A stretch of DNA of 14,649 bases, from contig OMPZ01000081.1 in NCBI GenBank assembly GCA_900313125.1, positions 1 through 14,649 of the forward strand, written 5' to 3'. The stretch's first letter is position 1. The number at the start of each line of letters is the position of its first letter. The translations under genes were made by a program, and so were the position numbers. The notes under the pieces are model-generated. The model saw nothing but the letters and a program-made list of their open reading frames with translations, had not been told where the DNA came from and did not search any database. The DNA comes from an uncultured Eubacteriales bacterium. GTDB lineage: Bacteria; Bacillota; Clostridia; Oscillospirales; Acutalibacteraceae. Positions 6,130-12,364 of this stretch are shown piece after piece.

Positions 6130-6579
6130 ATGAGCAAAAGGGTCCTGTTACTGCTCGGACCTAACCTCAACATGGTAGGGCAGAGGGAAAAGAATATTTA
6201 CGGCAGCGAGACCGCCGAAACAATAAACGGCGACGTTCGACGCTGGGCAGATGAGCTCGGTCTTGATATCGAGATCTTCCAGTCAAACTGCGAGGGCGAG
6301 CTTATCTCGAAGATACATTCCGCTCTCGGCGGGAAGGACGGCATCATCATCAACGCCGGCGCGTATACGCATTACAGCTACGCTATCCGCGACGCGATCG
6401 CCTGCGTGCCGAAAATACCGACGATCGAGGTACATATGTCTAATATCCACGCGCGCGAGGAGTTCCGCCACAAGTCGGTGATCGCGGCGTCGTGTGTAGG
6501 TCAGATCTGCGGCTTCGGCAAATTCAGCTACAAGCTCGCGCTGCAGGCGCTGAAGGACATTTTTGAAAGCGAGGAATAA
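6130..6579 (+). CDS. aroQ: 3-dehydroquinate dehydratase, type II
   Basis: 149 residues from ATG 6130. An in-frame GTG at 6121 directly abuts AAGGAA (6115-6120), which instead fits as the ribosome binding site of 6130. All type II signatures are present: LLLLGPNLNMVGQREKNIYG (6-25, with catalytic R19 and Y24), QSNCEGELI (51-59, the usual His replaced by Cys at 54), INAGAYTHYSYAIRDA (75-89, N76), EVHMSNIHAREEFRHKS (100-116, H102 and the substrate-binding SN) and GQICGFGKFSY. It converts 3-dehydroquinate to 3-dehydroshikimate in the cytosolic shikimate pathway. The M24 peptidase gene follows after 6 bases, the same order as in the Bacillus aroQ-peptidase-efp cluster. Confidence 0.96.
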   Translation: MSKRVLLLLGPNLNMVGQREKNIYGSETAETINGDVRRWADELGLDIEIFQSNCEGELISKIHSALGGKDGIIINAGAYTHYSYAIRDAIACVPKIPTIEVHMSNIHAREEFRHKSVIAASCVGQICGFGKFSYKLALQALKDIFESEE

Positions 6580-6585
6580 CTGCAA

Positions 6586-7698
6586 ATGAGCGATACCACC
6601 GAACTTGAAAGATTTCAAAAGTACATCAAAATGAAAAAGCTCGCGTCGAAGCTTTCTCCCACGGGCAGAGAAGCGGCTCTTGTCACGAGCGAAACGAATA
6701 TCCGCTACCTGACGGATTTTCCGAACAGCGAGGGAACGCTTTTTGTTACACGCGAAAAGGCGTATCTGCTCGTCGATTTCCGCTACGGTGAAGCCGCGCA
6801 GAAACGCGTAACGAACGCCGACGTTATCGTTTACGACAAGTACTACGATACCCTGTGCGAGCTTATCGAAAAATACGAGATCAGAGATCTTCTCGTTGAA
6901 TCAATGTCAATGACTGTCGCCGATCTCAAAAAGCTCGAATCGAAGATCGAAAAAACAAGCTGCCGCGCCATGACGAGCGACAGGCTTGACAAGCTCATCA
7001 CTCAGCAGAGGATAATCAAGTCGAAGTCCGAGATCGAAAAAATGAGAAGGGCGCAGCAGATCACCGAGGAAGCTCTCACCGAGCTGCTCAATATCGTAAA
7101 GCCCGGCGTTAAGGAATCGACGCTTGCCTTTGAGCTGGAGTTCCTTATGCGCAAAAAGGGCGCGGAGGGCATCTCGTTCGACCTCATCACGATCACGGGA
7201 GCTAAAACGTCTATGCCGCACGGCGTTCCGGGCGACGTCGAGGTGCGCAACGGCGATTTCGTCACGTTTGACGTCGGCGCGCTTTACGAGGGCTACCACA
7301 GCGACATGACGAGAACGTACGCGGTAGGCGAGGCGAGCGACTATCAGCGTGAGATCTATGACACCGTGCTCAAGGCGCAGCTTACCGCGCTTGCGAAGGT
7401 CAAGGCAGGCGTCAAGGCTTACGACATCGACCGCACAGCGCGTTCCGTTATAGCGCGCGCAGGCTACGGCGATTATTTCAGGCACTCCACAGGTCACGGC
7501 GTAGGACTTGAGATCCACGAGGAGCCGTTCGTATCTGCCCGCGGTGAAACGCTGCTCAGCGAGGGCATGGTCATCACCGTTGAGCCGGGTATCTATCTTC
7601 CGGGAAAATTCGGCGTTCGCATCGAGGACATGATAGTAGTTACAAACGACGGCTGCGATAACCTCGCGACACTCCCGAAGGAGCTTATTATTTTGTAA
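6586..7698 (+). CDS. Xaa-Pro aminopeptidase-like M24 metallopeptidase
   Basis: 370 residues. GAGGAA (6571-6576) lies 9 bases before ATG 6586. The N-terminal creatinase-like domain (about 10-140) contains SETNIRYLTDF. The C-terminal pita-bread domain has SFDLITITGAKTSMPHG (197-213), D229 in FDVGALYEGYHSD, D240, H304 in STGHGVGLEIHE, E333 in TVEPGIY and E347 in VRIEDM. These are the five expected ligands of the two metal ions, so the enzyme should be active. The family removes N-terminal residues before proline in the cytosol. In Bacillus-type genomes the next gene is efp (elongation factor P); here the plus strand stops and a convergent minus-strand gene overlaps the last 11 bases. No terminator hairpin is visible at the junction. 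Confidence 0.95.
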   Translation: MSDTTELERFQKYIKMKKLASKLSPTGREAALVTSETNIRYLTDFPNSEGTLFVTREKAYLLVDFRYGEAAQKRVTNADVIVYDKYYDTLCELIEKYEIRDLLVESMSMTVADLKKLESKIEKTSCRAMTSDRLDKLITQQRIIKSKSEIEKMRRAQQITEEALTELLNIVKPGVKESTLAFELEFLMRKKGAEGISFDLITITGAKTSMPHGVPGDVEVRNGDFVTFDVGALYEGYHSDMTRTYAVGEASDYQREIYDTVLKAQLTALAKVKAGVKAYDIDRTARSVIARAGYGDYFRHSTGHGVGLEIHEEPFVSARGETLLSEGMVITVEPGIYLPGKFGVRIEDMIVVTNDGCDNLATLPKELIIL

Positions 7699-8737
7699 CA
7701 TAAATATTCGTTTCCCACGCGGGAACGTATTTGTGATGACGCAGATATATTTTGTACTCCGGGTCAAGCTCGTGGATAAGCAGCGGCAGCGTGAAGATAT
7801 CGCCTGCGCGGTGATAAGCCGAGATCGCCATTTTCGGGCTGCTTGACGCGATTATCCTTTTGCAGCCGAGCAGCGTTTCGTACTCCGCGCCTTCGACGTC
7901 CATTTTTATGTACGTCGCGCTCATGCAGACGCTGTCGAGCGCGCGGGCTTCAACGTCGCTGCCGGAGTCGTCGATGCACGACATTCTGCCGCCGTTCCCG
8001 GAGAAATGCAGCGTTGTGTTTTCATTCCACGACGCGTAGGGGTAAAGCCGGCAGTTGTCGAGCGACGCGTATTTGTATTCGAGCTTTTTCATGTTTTTCC
8101 TGTCCGGCTCGAACGCGATGATCTTTGAGTACCTGCCGCCCGTTTGGGCGAGGAACTCTGTTATCGTGTCGCCGTCGTAAGCGCCGAGATCGACGTACCG
8201 TTCGTGCGCGCCGAGCTTTATGATGTTTTCAAAAACCTCGCTGCGGTCGGTCTCGCAGCGGCGCAGCAGGAAGTAATCGCCCGTCAGCTTTGCGTTGACG
8301 ATATCGGCGAATACCTGCTTCGACCTTTCGTCAGCCATGAGCGAGTACGCCCTTTCGATCGAAGAACGGTTTATCTCAAAGAAGCCGCGGTCGAAAACTG
8401 CCTTGCCGAAAAGCGGAACGTCGGGCACATACAGCGTATGCTCATGCGCCATTTTGTCTATCCTTTCCATAAGATCGTCGCGGAAAACGGCGAACGCAAG
8501 GAGTATCACAAAATCGCTGTACGTCTCACAGATCTCCGCATACGTCTTGACGCGTATGCCGCGGAACGAGTGCCCTCTGACGTATTCATCGCTGGCGTAG
8601 ATGTCGGTTATTTTTATCCCGTGCTTTTCGCAAAGGTCGAAGATCTTGTCCGCGCCGTTGCCCATGCCGTAAACGACGATCGGGCGGCTTTCGTTTTTTA
8701 GCTTTTCGATGAGGTCTTGGCTTTTTTTTGCAAACAT
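7688..8737 (-). CDS. FkbM-family SAM methyltransferase with N-terminal Rossmann-like domain
   Basis: 349 residues from the ATG at 8737, chosen because GGAAGG (8750-8745) is 7 bases upstream; an in-frame ATG at 8752 has no such site. The first ~110 residues look like a nucleotide- or SAM-binding Rossmann unit (PIVVYGMGNGADKIFDLCEK, then DIYASDEYVRGHSFRGIRV). The second half is the FkbM methyltransferase: YVDLGAYDGDTITEF (181-195, SAM motif), IIAFEPDRKNMKKLE (206-220), TYIKMDVEGAEYETLLG (275-291) and the end KIYLRHHKYVPAWETNIYV. FkbM enzymes O-methylate sugars, polyketides or other secondary products; the substrate here is unknown. It lies 16 bases behind dut and is probably co-transcribed, although the two have no evident metabolic link. 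Its last 11 bases overlap the convergent peptidase gene. Confidence 0.9.
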   Translation of the reverse strand: MFAKKSQDLIEKLKNESRPIVVYGMGNGADKIFDLCEKHGIKITDIYASDEYVRGHSFRGIRVKTYAEICETYSDFVILLAFAVFRDDLMERIDKMAHEHTLYVPDVPLFGKAVFDRGFFEINRSSIERAYSLMADERSKQVFADIVNAKLTGDYFLLRRCETDRSEVFENIIKLGAHERYVDLGAYDGDTITEFLAQTGGRYSKIIAFEPDRKNMKKLEYKYASLDNCRLYPYASWNENTTLHFSGNGGRMSCIDDSGSDVEARALDSVCMSATYIKMDVEGAEYETLLGCKRIIASSSPKMAISAYHRAGDIFTLPLLIHELDPEYKIYLRHHKYVPAWETNIYVTK

Positions 8738-8753
8738 ATTGTTACCTTCCATA

Positions 8754-9272
8754 TCAGTTACCCGTCGAGCCGAAGCCGCCGTTTCTTTTCGCGGCAGCGT
8801 CGTCGCCCTCGGCTGTGCCGAAGGGGAGCAGAACGCCCTGACAGAACGCGTCGCCGCAGCTTATTTTCAGCGTTTTCGCAAGCGAGGAGTCGTTGACGAG
8901 CTTTACCATGATGTGCCCCTCGTTGTCGGAATAGTAGTAGTCCTGGTCGATGATGCCGACGGTGTTCGCAAGGTGAACGCCCGATTTAAAGCCCATTGAG
9001 CTGCGCGGCGCGAGCACGAGCACCCAGCCCTCGTCCATTTTGCAGCGTATCCCGGTGGGGAAGGTGAAGTCGCCGCCCTTTTTCAGCCCGCCGTCAAGCT
9101 TTATCGGCGAAAAAAAGTCGTACCCTGCCGACCCTGCGGTCGCGCGGCGCGGCAGCCTGATGTTTTCGTAAGCCGTGATGATCTCGTCGGTCGAAAGCTG
9201 AGGAAGCAGCGACTCGCACGCCTGCTTGTACACCTCGAAGCTGACCTTCTCAAATTTAGCGATAGCGTTCAA
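8754..9272 (-). CDS. dut: dUTP diphosphatase (clostridial long form)
   Basis: 172 residues from TTG 9272. The frame opens at 9332, but those first bases form a near-perfect promoter, so translation must begin later. TTG 9272 has AAGGA about 10 bases upstream and gives the family-typical N-terminus AIAKFEKVSFEVYK. The five dUTPase motifs are LPRRATAGSAGYDFF (40-54), LAPRSSMGFKSG (88-98), NTVGIIDQDYYYSDNEGHI (103-121, with an acidic insert usual in this clostridial form), SCGDAFCQGVLLPF (138-151) and NGGFGSTG (164-171). The enzyme hydrolyses dUTP to dUMP and diphosphate, keeping uracil out of DNA and feeding thymidylate synthesis. The FkbM gene follows on the same strand. An in-frame ATG at 9305 lies upstream of the expected RNA start and is rejected. 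Confidence 0.93.
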   Translation of the reverse strand: MNAIAKFEKVSFEVYKQACESLLPQLSTDEIITAYENIRLPRRATAGSAGYDFFSPIKLDGGLKKGGDFTFPTGIRCKMDEGWVLVLAPRSSMGFKSGVHLANTVGIIDQDYYYSDNEGHIMVKLVNDSSLAKTLKISCGDAFCQGVLLPFGTAEGDDAAAKRNGGFGSTGN

Positions 9273-9303
9273 TTTTATCCCGTCCTTATGTTGATATGTT
9301 ATC

Positions 9304-9332
9304 ATTGTATCATAAATCCGCAGTTCGTTCAA
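9304..9332 (-). promoter_or_regulatory. Sigma-A promoter of dut-FkbM operon
   Basis: On the minus strand TTGAAC (9332-9327), exactly 17 bases, TACAAT (9309-9304). Transcription would start near 9297, leaving a leader of about 25 bases before the TTG start at 9272. This placement decides the dut start. Confidence 0.78.
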
Positions 9333-9419
9333 TAGAATTAATTAAAGTATGTTAATGATGCTGTGGTCTGTGAACGATAAATTAATTTTCACAAAGAATT
9401 ATTATGGCGTCTAACTAAT

Positions 9420-9490
9420 TGTATCCGCGTTGGACGCGCTGAGCCGCGCGGGACGGAAGCCGTGCATTAAACAAACTATGACCGCGTATT
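9420..9490. repeat. Dispersed intergenic repeat, copy R2
   Basis: Copy R2 lies between the divergent dut and murT promoters. Bases 9427-9452 match R1 at 24 of 26 positions (core GCGTTGGACGCGCTGA). Bases 9446-9488 match the R4 tail 12299-12341 without gaps at 33 of 43 positions, including GTGCA, ACAAACTA and ACCGCGTA. It therefore joins a block of R1 to a block of R4, which shows the modular nature of the family. It ends about 12 bases before the murT -35 box. Confidence 0.78.
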
Positions 9491-9501
9491 TGAAATAACT
9501 T

Positions 9502-9530
9502 TTGACAAATGATTCCTGCTATGGTATTAT
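9502..9530 (+). promoter_or_regulatory. Strong sigma-A promoter of murT-gatD
   Basis: TTGACA (9502-9507), 17-base spacer, TATTAT (9525-9530). Transcription should start near 9537, about 30 bases before the murT ATG, with GGAGG at 9555-9559. Confidence 0.85.
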
Positions 9531-9566
9531 GAATAAGCAAAATGGAAAAACAACGGAGGTCTTGAA

Positions 9567-10901
9567 ATGCGAAAGATACTCGCCGTGTGGGCGGCAAAGC
9601 TTGCGATCGCAGGCTCAAAGCTGCTCGGCAAAAACGGCAGCTCAACTCCCGGAACGATAGCCCTGAAGATATGCCCCGATATCCTGACGCGCCTTAGCGG
9701 CGATATCAAAAAGGATATTGTCGCAGTCTGGGGAACAAACGGCAAAACCACCACCAATAATATGATACTCACGATCCTTGAAAATCAGGGCAGCACGGTG
9801 GTCTGCAATAAGGTCGGCTCGAATATGCTCTCGGGCGTCGTGGCGGCTTTTATCAACTACGCCACGCTTTCTGGCAAGGTGAACGCGGATTACGCCTGCC
9901 TTGAGATGGACGAAGCGTATGCGCGCATTATCCTGAAATATATCACGCCGACGAAGATCGTCATCACAAACCTTTTCCGCGATCAGATGGATCGCTACGG
10001 CGAGATAGACACGACGATCAAGTATATACAGGAAGCTCTCGGCAAGGCGGAGGATTCCCTCCTTGTATTAAACGGCGACGACCCACTCACGGCGTCTCTC
10101 GGTACGAGCCACAAAAATACGGTGTATTACGGCATCTCCGAAAACCTCGGGCTGAACCTCAACGAAACGCGTGAGGGCAGATACTGCCGTATGTGCGGCA
10201 GCGAGCTTAAGTACGATTTCTACCAGTACGGTCAGCTCGGCAAGTACCGCTGTGAAAAGTGCGGCTTCAAGCGGCCCGTGCCGCAGTACGACGGCAGCAA
10301 GATCACCTCGGAGGATTACGTCAGCTTCGACGTAAAGGGCGCGCACGTCGATCTGCCCTGCAAGGGTATCTACAATATTTACAATGCGCTCGCGGCTTAC
10401 GCGTTCGCCGATAGCTGCGGTATCCCGCAGGAGAAGATCGTCGAGGGTCTGCAAAAGTATAAGGGTCAGTCGGGAAGAATGGAGGAGTTCACGATCAAGA
10501 ACAAGCTCGTCGTGTTCAACCTCGCGAAGAACCCGGCAAGCTTTAACCGCAGCATCAGCAATGTGCTCGCGGAAAAGCGCACGAAGGACGTCGTTATCGG
10601 CATCAACGACAACGACCCCGACGGCAACGACGTTTCGTGGCTTTGGGACGTCGATTTCGAGCAGCTTTCCGACCCGTCTGTCATTTCCTGCACAACGACG
10701 GGTATCCGCGCGAAGGACATGACGGTTCGCCTGAAATACTGCGATATCCCGCCTGACAAGATAACCACGGAGAGCCGCGTGAAGGAAGCCGTAATGAATG
10801 CCGTCAACGGCAGCGGCGAGAGAGTTTACATCGTCGTGAATTACACACTGCTGTTCTCTACGAAAAAAATTCTTCAGGAGCTGGAGGAGGAATACAAATG
10901 A
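9567..10901 (+). CDS. murT: Lipid II isoglutaminyl synthase, MurT subunit
   Basis: 444 residues; GGAGG is 7 bases before ATG 9567. It is a Mur-ligase fold protein: P-loop VWGTNGKTTTNNM (54-66), CLEMDEAY (111-118), VITNLFRDQMDRYGE (132-146) and VLNGDDP (167-173). A zinc ribbon with C207-x2-C210 and C229-x2-C232 is characteristic of MurT. The C-terminal domain carries NDNDPDGNDVSWLWD (347-361), the conserved Asp region of the MurT active site. MurT uses ATP to activate the D-glutamate carboxyl of lipid II, which GatD-supplied ammonia converts to D-isoglutamine, at the cytoplasmic face of the membrane. The stop overlaps the gatD start by 4 bases (ATGA), so the two subunits are translationally coupled. 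Confidence 0.97.
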   Translation: MRKILAVWAAKLAIAGSKLLGKNGSSTPGTIALKICPDILTRLSGDIKKDIVAVWGTNGKTTTNNMILTILENQGSTVVCNKVGSNMLSGVVAAFINYATLSGKVNADYACLEMDEAYARIILKYITPTKIVITNLFRDQMDRYGEIDTTIKYIQEALGKAEDSLLVLNGDDPLTASLGTSHKNTVYYGISENLGLNLNETREGRYCRMCGSELKYDFYQYGQLGKYRCEKCGFKRPVPQYDGSKITSEDYVSFDVKGAHVDLPCKGIYNIYNALAAYAFADSCGIPQEKIVEGLQKYKGQSGRMEEFTIKNKLVVFNLAKNPASFNRSISNVLAEKRTKDVVIGINDNDPDGNDVSWLWDVDFEQLSDPSVISCTTTGIRAKDMTVRLKYCDIPPDKITTESRVKEAVMNAVNGSGERVYIVVNYTLLFSTKKILQELEEEYK

Positions 10902-11611
10902 AACTGAAAATAGCTCACCTCTACCCTGATCTGCTGAATCTTTACGGCGATATCGGAAATATCACCACCGTCACAAAGCGCTGCAAATGGCGCGGCATTG
11001 ATATCGAGACGGATTCTATCTATGGAAACGAAAAAATACACTTTACCGATTACGACCTCGTGTTCCTCGGCGGCGGCTCTGACAGAGAGCAGCTTCTCGT
11101 GCGCGACAAGCTCATGTCGATGAAAAACGAGATAACGTCGTATGTAAACGACGGCGGCGTTTTGCTTGCCGTATGCGGCGGCTACCAGCTTCTGGGCAGC
11201 TACTACAAGCTGAAGGAAGAGACGATCAAAGGTCTTGAGATACTCAACATTCAGACGGAGATAGGCGACAAGCGGCTTATCGGCGACGTTGTTATCGAAA
11301 ACGAAAAATTCGGAACGATCGTCGGCTTTGAAAACCACGGCGGCAGGACGTTTATAAACGACCACACTCCGCTCGGCAAGGTGCTGCACGGTCACGGCAA
11401 CAACGACAAGGACGGCGTCGAGGGCGTGATCTACAAGAACGTCATAGCGACGTATCTTCACGGCTCGCTGCTGCCGAAAAACCCCGTTCTCTGCGACCAC
11501 ATCATCAGGCTGATGCTCGAACAGCGCGGACTCGACACGGAGCTTGCTCCTCTTGACGACGCATCCGAGCTTGACGCTCACAAATACATCGTAGACCGTT
11601 TCACAAAATGA
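10898..11611 (+). CDS. gatD: Lipid II isoglutaminyl synthase, GatD glutamine amidotransferase subunit
   Basis: 237 residues starting inside the murT stop (ATGA), with GGAGGAGG at 10880-10887 as the ribosome binding site. It is a class I (CobB/CobQ-like) glutaminase: LYPDLLNLYGDIGN (8-21), FLGGGSDREQ (56-65), nucleophile C93 in LLAVCGGYQLLG (89-100) and H188 in ATYLHGSLLPKNP (184-196). FENHGGRT (144-151) is also typical of GatD. It releases ammonia from glutamine and passes it to MurT. The amidated stem peptide is the form many Gram-positive transpeptidases require for cross-linking, so this pair and the PBP gene at 12894 act in the same process. A palindromic terminator follows 12 bases after the stop. 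Confidence 0.97.
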   Translation: MKLKIAHLYPDLLNLYGDIGNITTVTKRCKWRGIDIETDSIYGNEKIHFTDYDLVFLGGGSDREQLLVRDKLMSMKNEITSYVNDGGVLLAVCGGYQLLGSYYKLKEETIKGLEILNIQTEIGDKRLIGDVVIENEKFGTIVGFENHGGRTFINDHTPLGKVLHGHGNNDKDGVEGVIYKNVIATYLHGSLLPKNPVLCDHIIRLMLEQRGLDTELAPLDDASELDAHKYIVDRFTK

Positions 11612-11622
11612 TCTTTCATGCT

Positions 11623-11654
11623 TCCCCTCTTCAATTGAAGAGGGGAGTGTTTTT
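11623..11654 (+). terminator. Rho-independent terminator of murT-gatD
   Basis: A perfect 24-base palindrome (11623-11646; arm TCCCCTCTTCAA) is followed by GTG and five T (11650-11654). The stem is 10-12 bp with a minimal AATT loop. Confidence 0.9.
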
Positions 11655-11792
11655 GTGACGATTGTTAAGGCGATATTTTTATTGTTTTAATATTTTTTGA
11701 TTCAAGATGAAGGGATAGAACGGTTTTGTATTTTGGGTATGCGTATCCGATGAGGGAGTTATCGCTTTATAAAAAAGGAATTATCTCCCCTC
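11655..11792. other. AT-rich non-coding stretch after gatD
   Basis: No frame here has a start with a ribosome binding site and useful length. It holds T-rich runs and one weak imperfect inverted repeat (GAGGGAG at 11752-11758 against CTCCCCTC at 11785-11792, with a bulge). I see no gene or recognised element. Confidence 0.5.
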
Positions 11793-11816
11793 GCAACAGC
11801 GCCTTTGGCGCGTTGC
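11793..11816. repeat. 10-bp hairpin with one-base bulge
   Basis: GCAAC (11793-11797), bulged A, GCGCC (11799-11803), loop TTT, GGCGC (11807-11811), GTTGC (11812-11816). It stands directly before the tandem arrays. There is no proper T run after it, so it is not a convincing terminator. Confidence 0.7.
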
Positions 11817-11820
11817 TTCT

Positions 11821-11856
11821 ATTGTTATTATTGTTATATTTGTTATTATTGTTACG
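11821..11856. repeat. Tandem array of 9-bp units (4 copies)
   Basis: Four consecutive units: ATTGTTATT, ATTGTTATA, TTTGTTATT, ATTGTTACG. It is followed after four bases by the 11-bp array. No gene reads through it convincingly. Confidence 0.85.
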
Positions 11857-11860
11857 ATGT

Positions 11861-11915
11861 TGCCCTTTGCCTGCCCTTTGACTGCCGCTTGCCTGCCCTT
11901 TGCCTGCCCCTTGTC
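11861..11915. repeat. Tandem array of 11-bp units (5 copies)
   Basis: Five head-to-tail units: TGCCCTTTGCC, TGCCCTTTGAC, TGCCGCTTGCC, TGCCCTTTGCC, TGCCCCTTGTC. A period of 11 is not a multiple of three, which argues against a coding repeat. On the minus strand the unit reads GGCAAAGGGCA. Copy number is likely to vary between strains. Confidence 0.92.
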
Positions 11916-12100
11916 AGGATCAAGCTGCCGAAAAAGACCGAAATAATGAGCTTTTCAGCCTGTCGGTTGTTTGCCGTTTTTTTTCGAGTTTCCGAAAAAA
12001 ACTGTCTTGCAGCGTGACCGAAAAGCTTCCGCACTCAATTTACAATATAGTAAAGTATAGAGATTAATTTCGTCTACCATTAATGAGCGTTGTTAAGAAG
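11916..12100. other. Non-coding stretch between tandem arrays and repeat R3
   Basis: No credible gene. The frames that cross it on either strand begin without a ribosome binding site and pass into the tandem repeats. GACCGAAA occurs twice (about 11936 and 12015), and there are several T and A runs, but I can assign no function. Confidence 0.45.
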
Positions 12101-12190
12101 TTAAACAAAATGTAGGCGTGACGGGGTGCGGGGCTTCGGTGGAGACCTCTGCAAAGCAGAAACGCCGACGGCAATTAAGCCGAACTTAAT
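12101..12190. repeat. Dispersed intergenic repeat, copy R3
   Basis: Bases 12113-12150 match R4 12222-12259 without gaps at 30 of 38 positions, including GGGGTGCGGG and CGGTGGAGACCTC. A nested fold is visible: TCGGTG (12136-12141) pairs with CGCCGA (12163-12168), and inside it TCTGC-AAA-GCAGA (12148-12160) forms a hairpin. A further 6-bp stem ATTAAG/CTTAAT (12174-12190, loop CCGAA) closes the 3' side. Confidence 0.78.
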
Positions 12191-12204
12191 CAAAAAAATC
12201 TATT

Positions 12205-12342
12205 CCGCGCACTAAACAAAGTAGGCACTCTGGGGTGCGGGTCTCCGGTGGAGACCTCGACGAAGTCGAAGCACCGACCGAGCCGGCAGGCGAGACCCGC
12301 GCGGAGAGAAAGTAGTGCACTACACAAACTACAACCGCGTAA
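12205..12342. repeat. Dispersed intergenic repeat, copy R4 (longest)
   Basis: R4 is flanked by near-identical ends: GCGCACTAAACAAAGTA (12208-12224) and GTGCACTACACAAACTA (12315-12331). Inside, GCGGGTCTC (12237-12245) pairs with GAGACCCGC (12292-12300), extendable to 11 bp with one G-T pair. CGGTG (12246-12250) pairs with CACCG (12272-12276), and TCGAC-GAA-GTCGA (12257-12269) is the apical hairpin. A competing local stem is GGTCTCC-GGT-GGAGACC (12240-12256). It shares 15 identical bases with R1 and its tail with R2. Confidence 0.8.
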
Positions 12343-12348
12343 TCGCCC

Positions 12349-12364
12349 GCGCCCGCTTGGGCGC
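12349..12364. repeat. 6-bp GC hairpin at the 3' end of the BofC-like gene
   Basis: GCGCCC-GCTT-GGGCGC is perfect and touches the TAG stop of the minus-strand gene (12366-12364). It could stop or protect the 3' end of that transcript, but no T run follows on the minus strand. Confidence 0.45.

Noticed and set aside
6907..7767. 286-codon minus-strand frame opposite the M24 peptidase gene
   Set aside because: It is a long antisense shadow; the plus strand encodes a complete enzyme with all metal ligands, and the minus product resembles no protein.
8144..8701. 185-codon plus-strand frame opposite the FkbM gene
   Set aside because: No ribosome binding site or recognisable protein; the minus strand carries all FkbM motifs.
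11821..11915. Possible CRISPR array
   Set aside because: The units are 9 and 11 bp, directly adjacent without spacers, and there are no cas genes nearby.
11805..12017. 70-codon plus-strand frame through the tandem arrays (Tyr/Cys-rich)
   Set aside because: It begins with TTG without a ribosome binding site, and its odd composition comes from the 9- and 11-bp repeats.
11852..12034. 60-codon minus-strand frame with an Arg/Gln/Lys-rich end
   Set aside because: The composition again comes from the 11-bp tandem array, whose period is not a multiple of three, and no ribosome binding site is present.
12205..12342. R4 as an insertion sequence or complete mobile element
   Set aside because: At about 138 bp it encodes no transposase, its similar ends are direct and not inverted, and no target-site duplication was seen; only a non-autonomous repeat is supportable.
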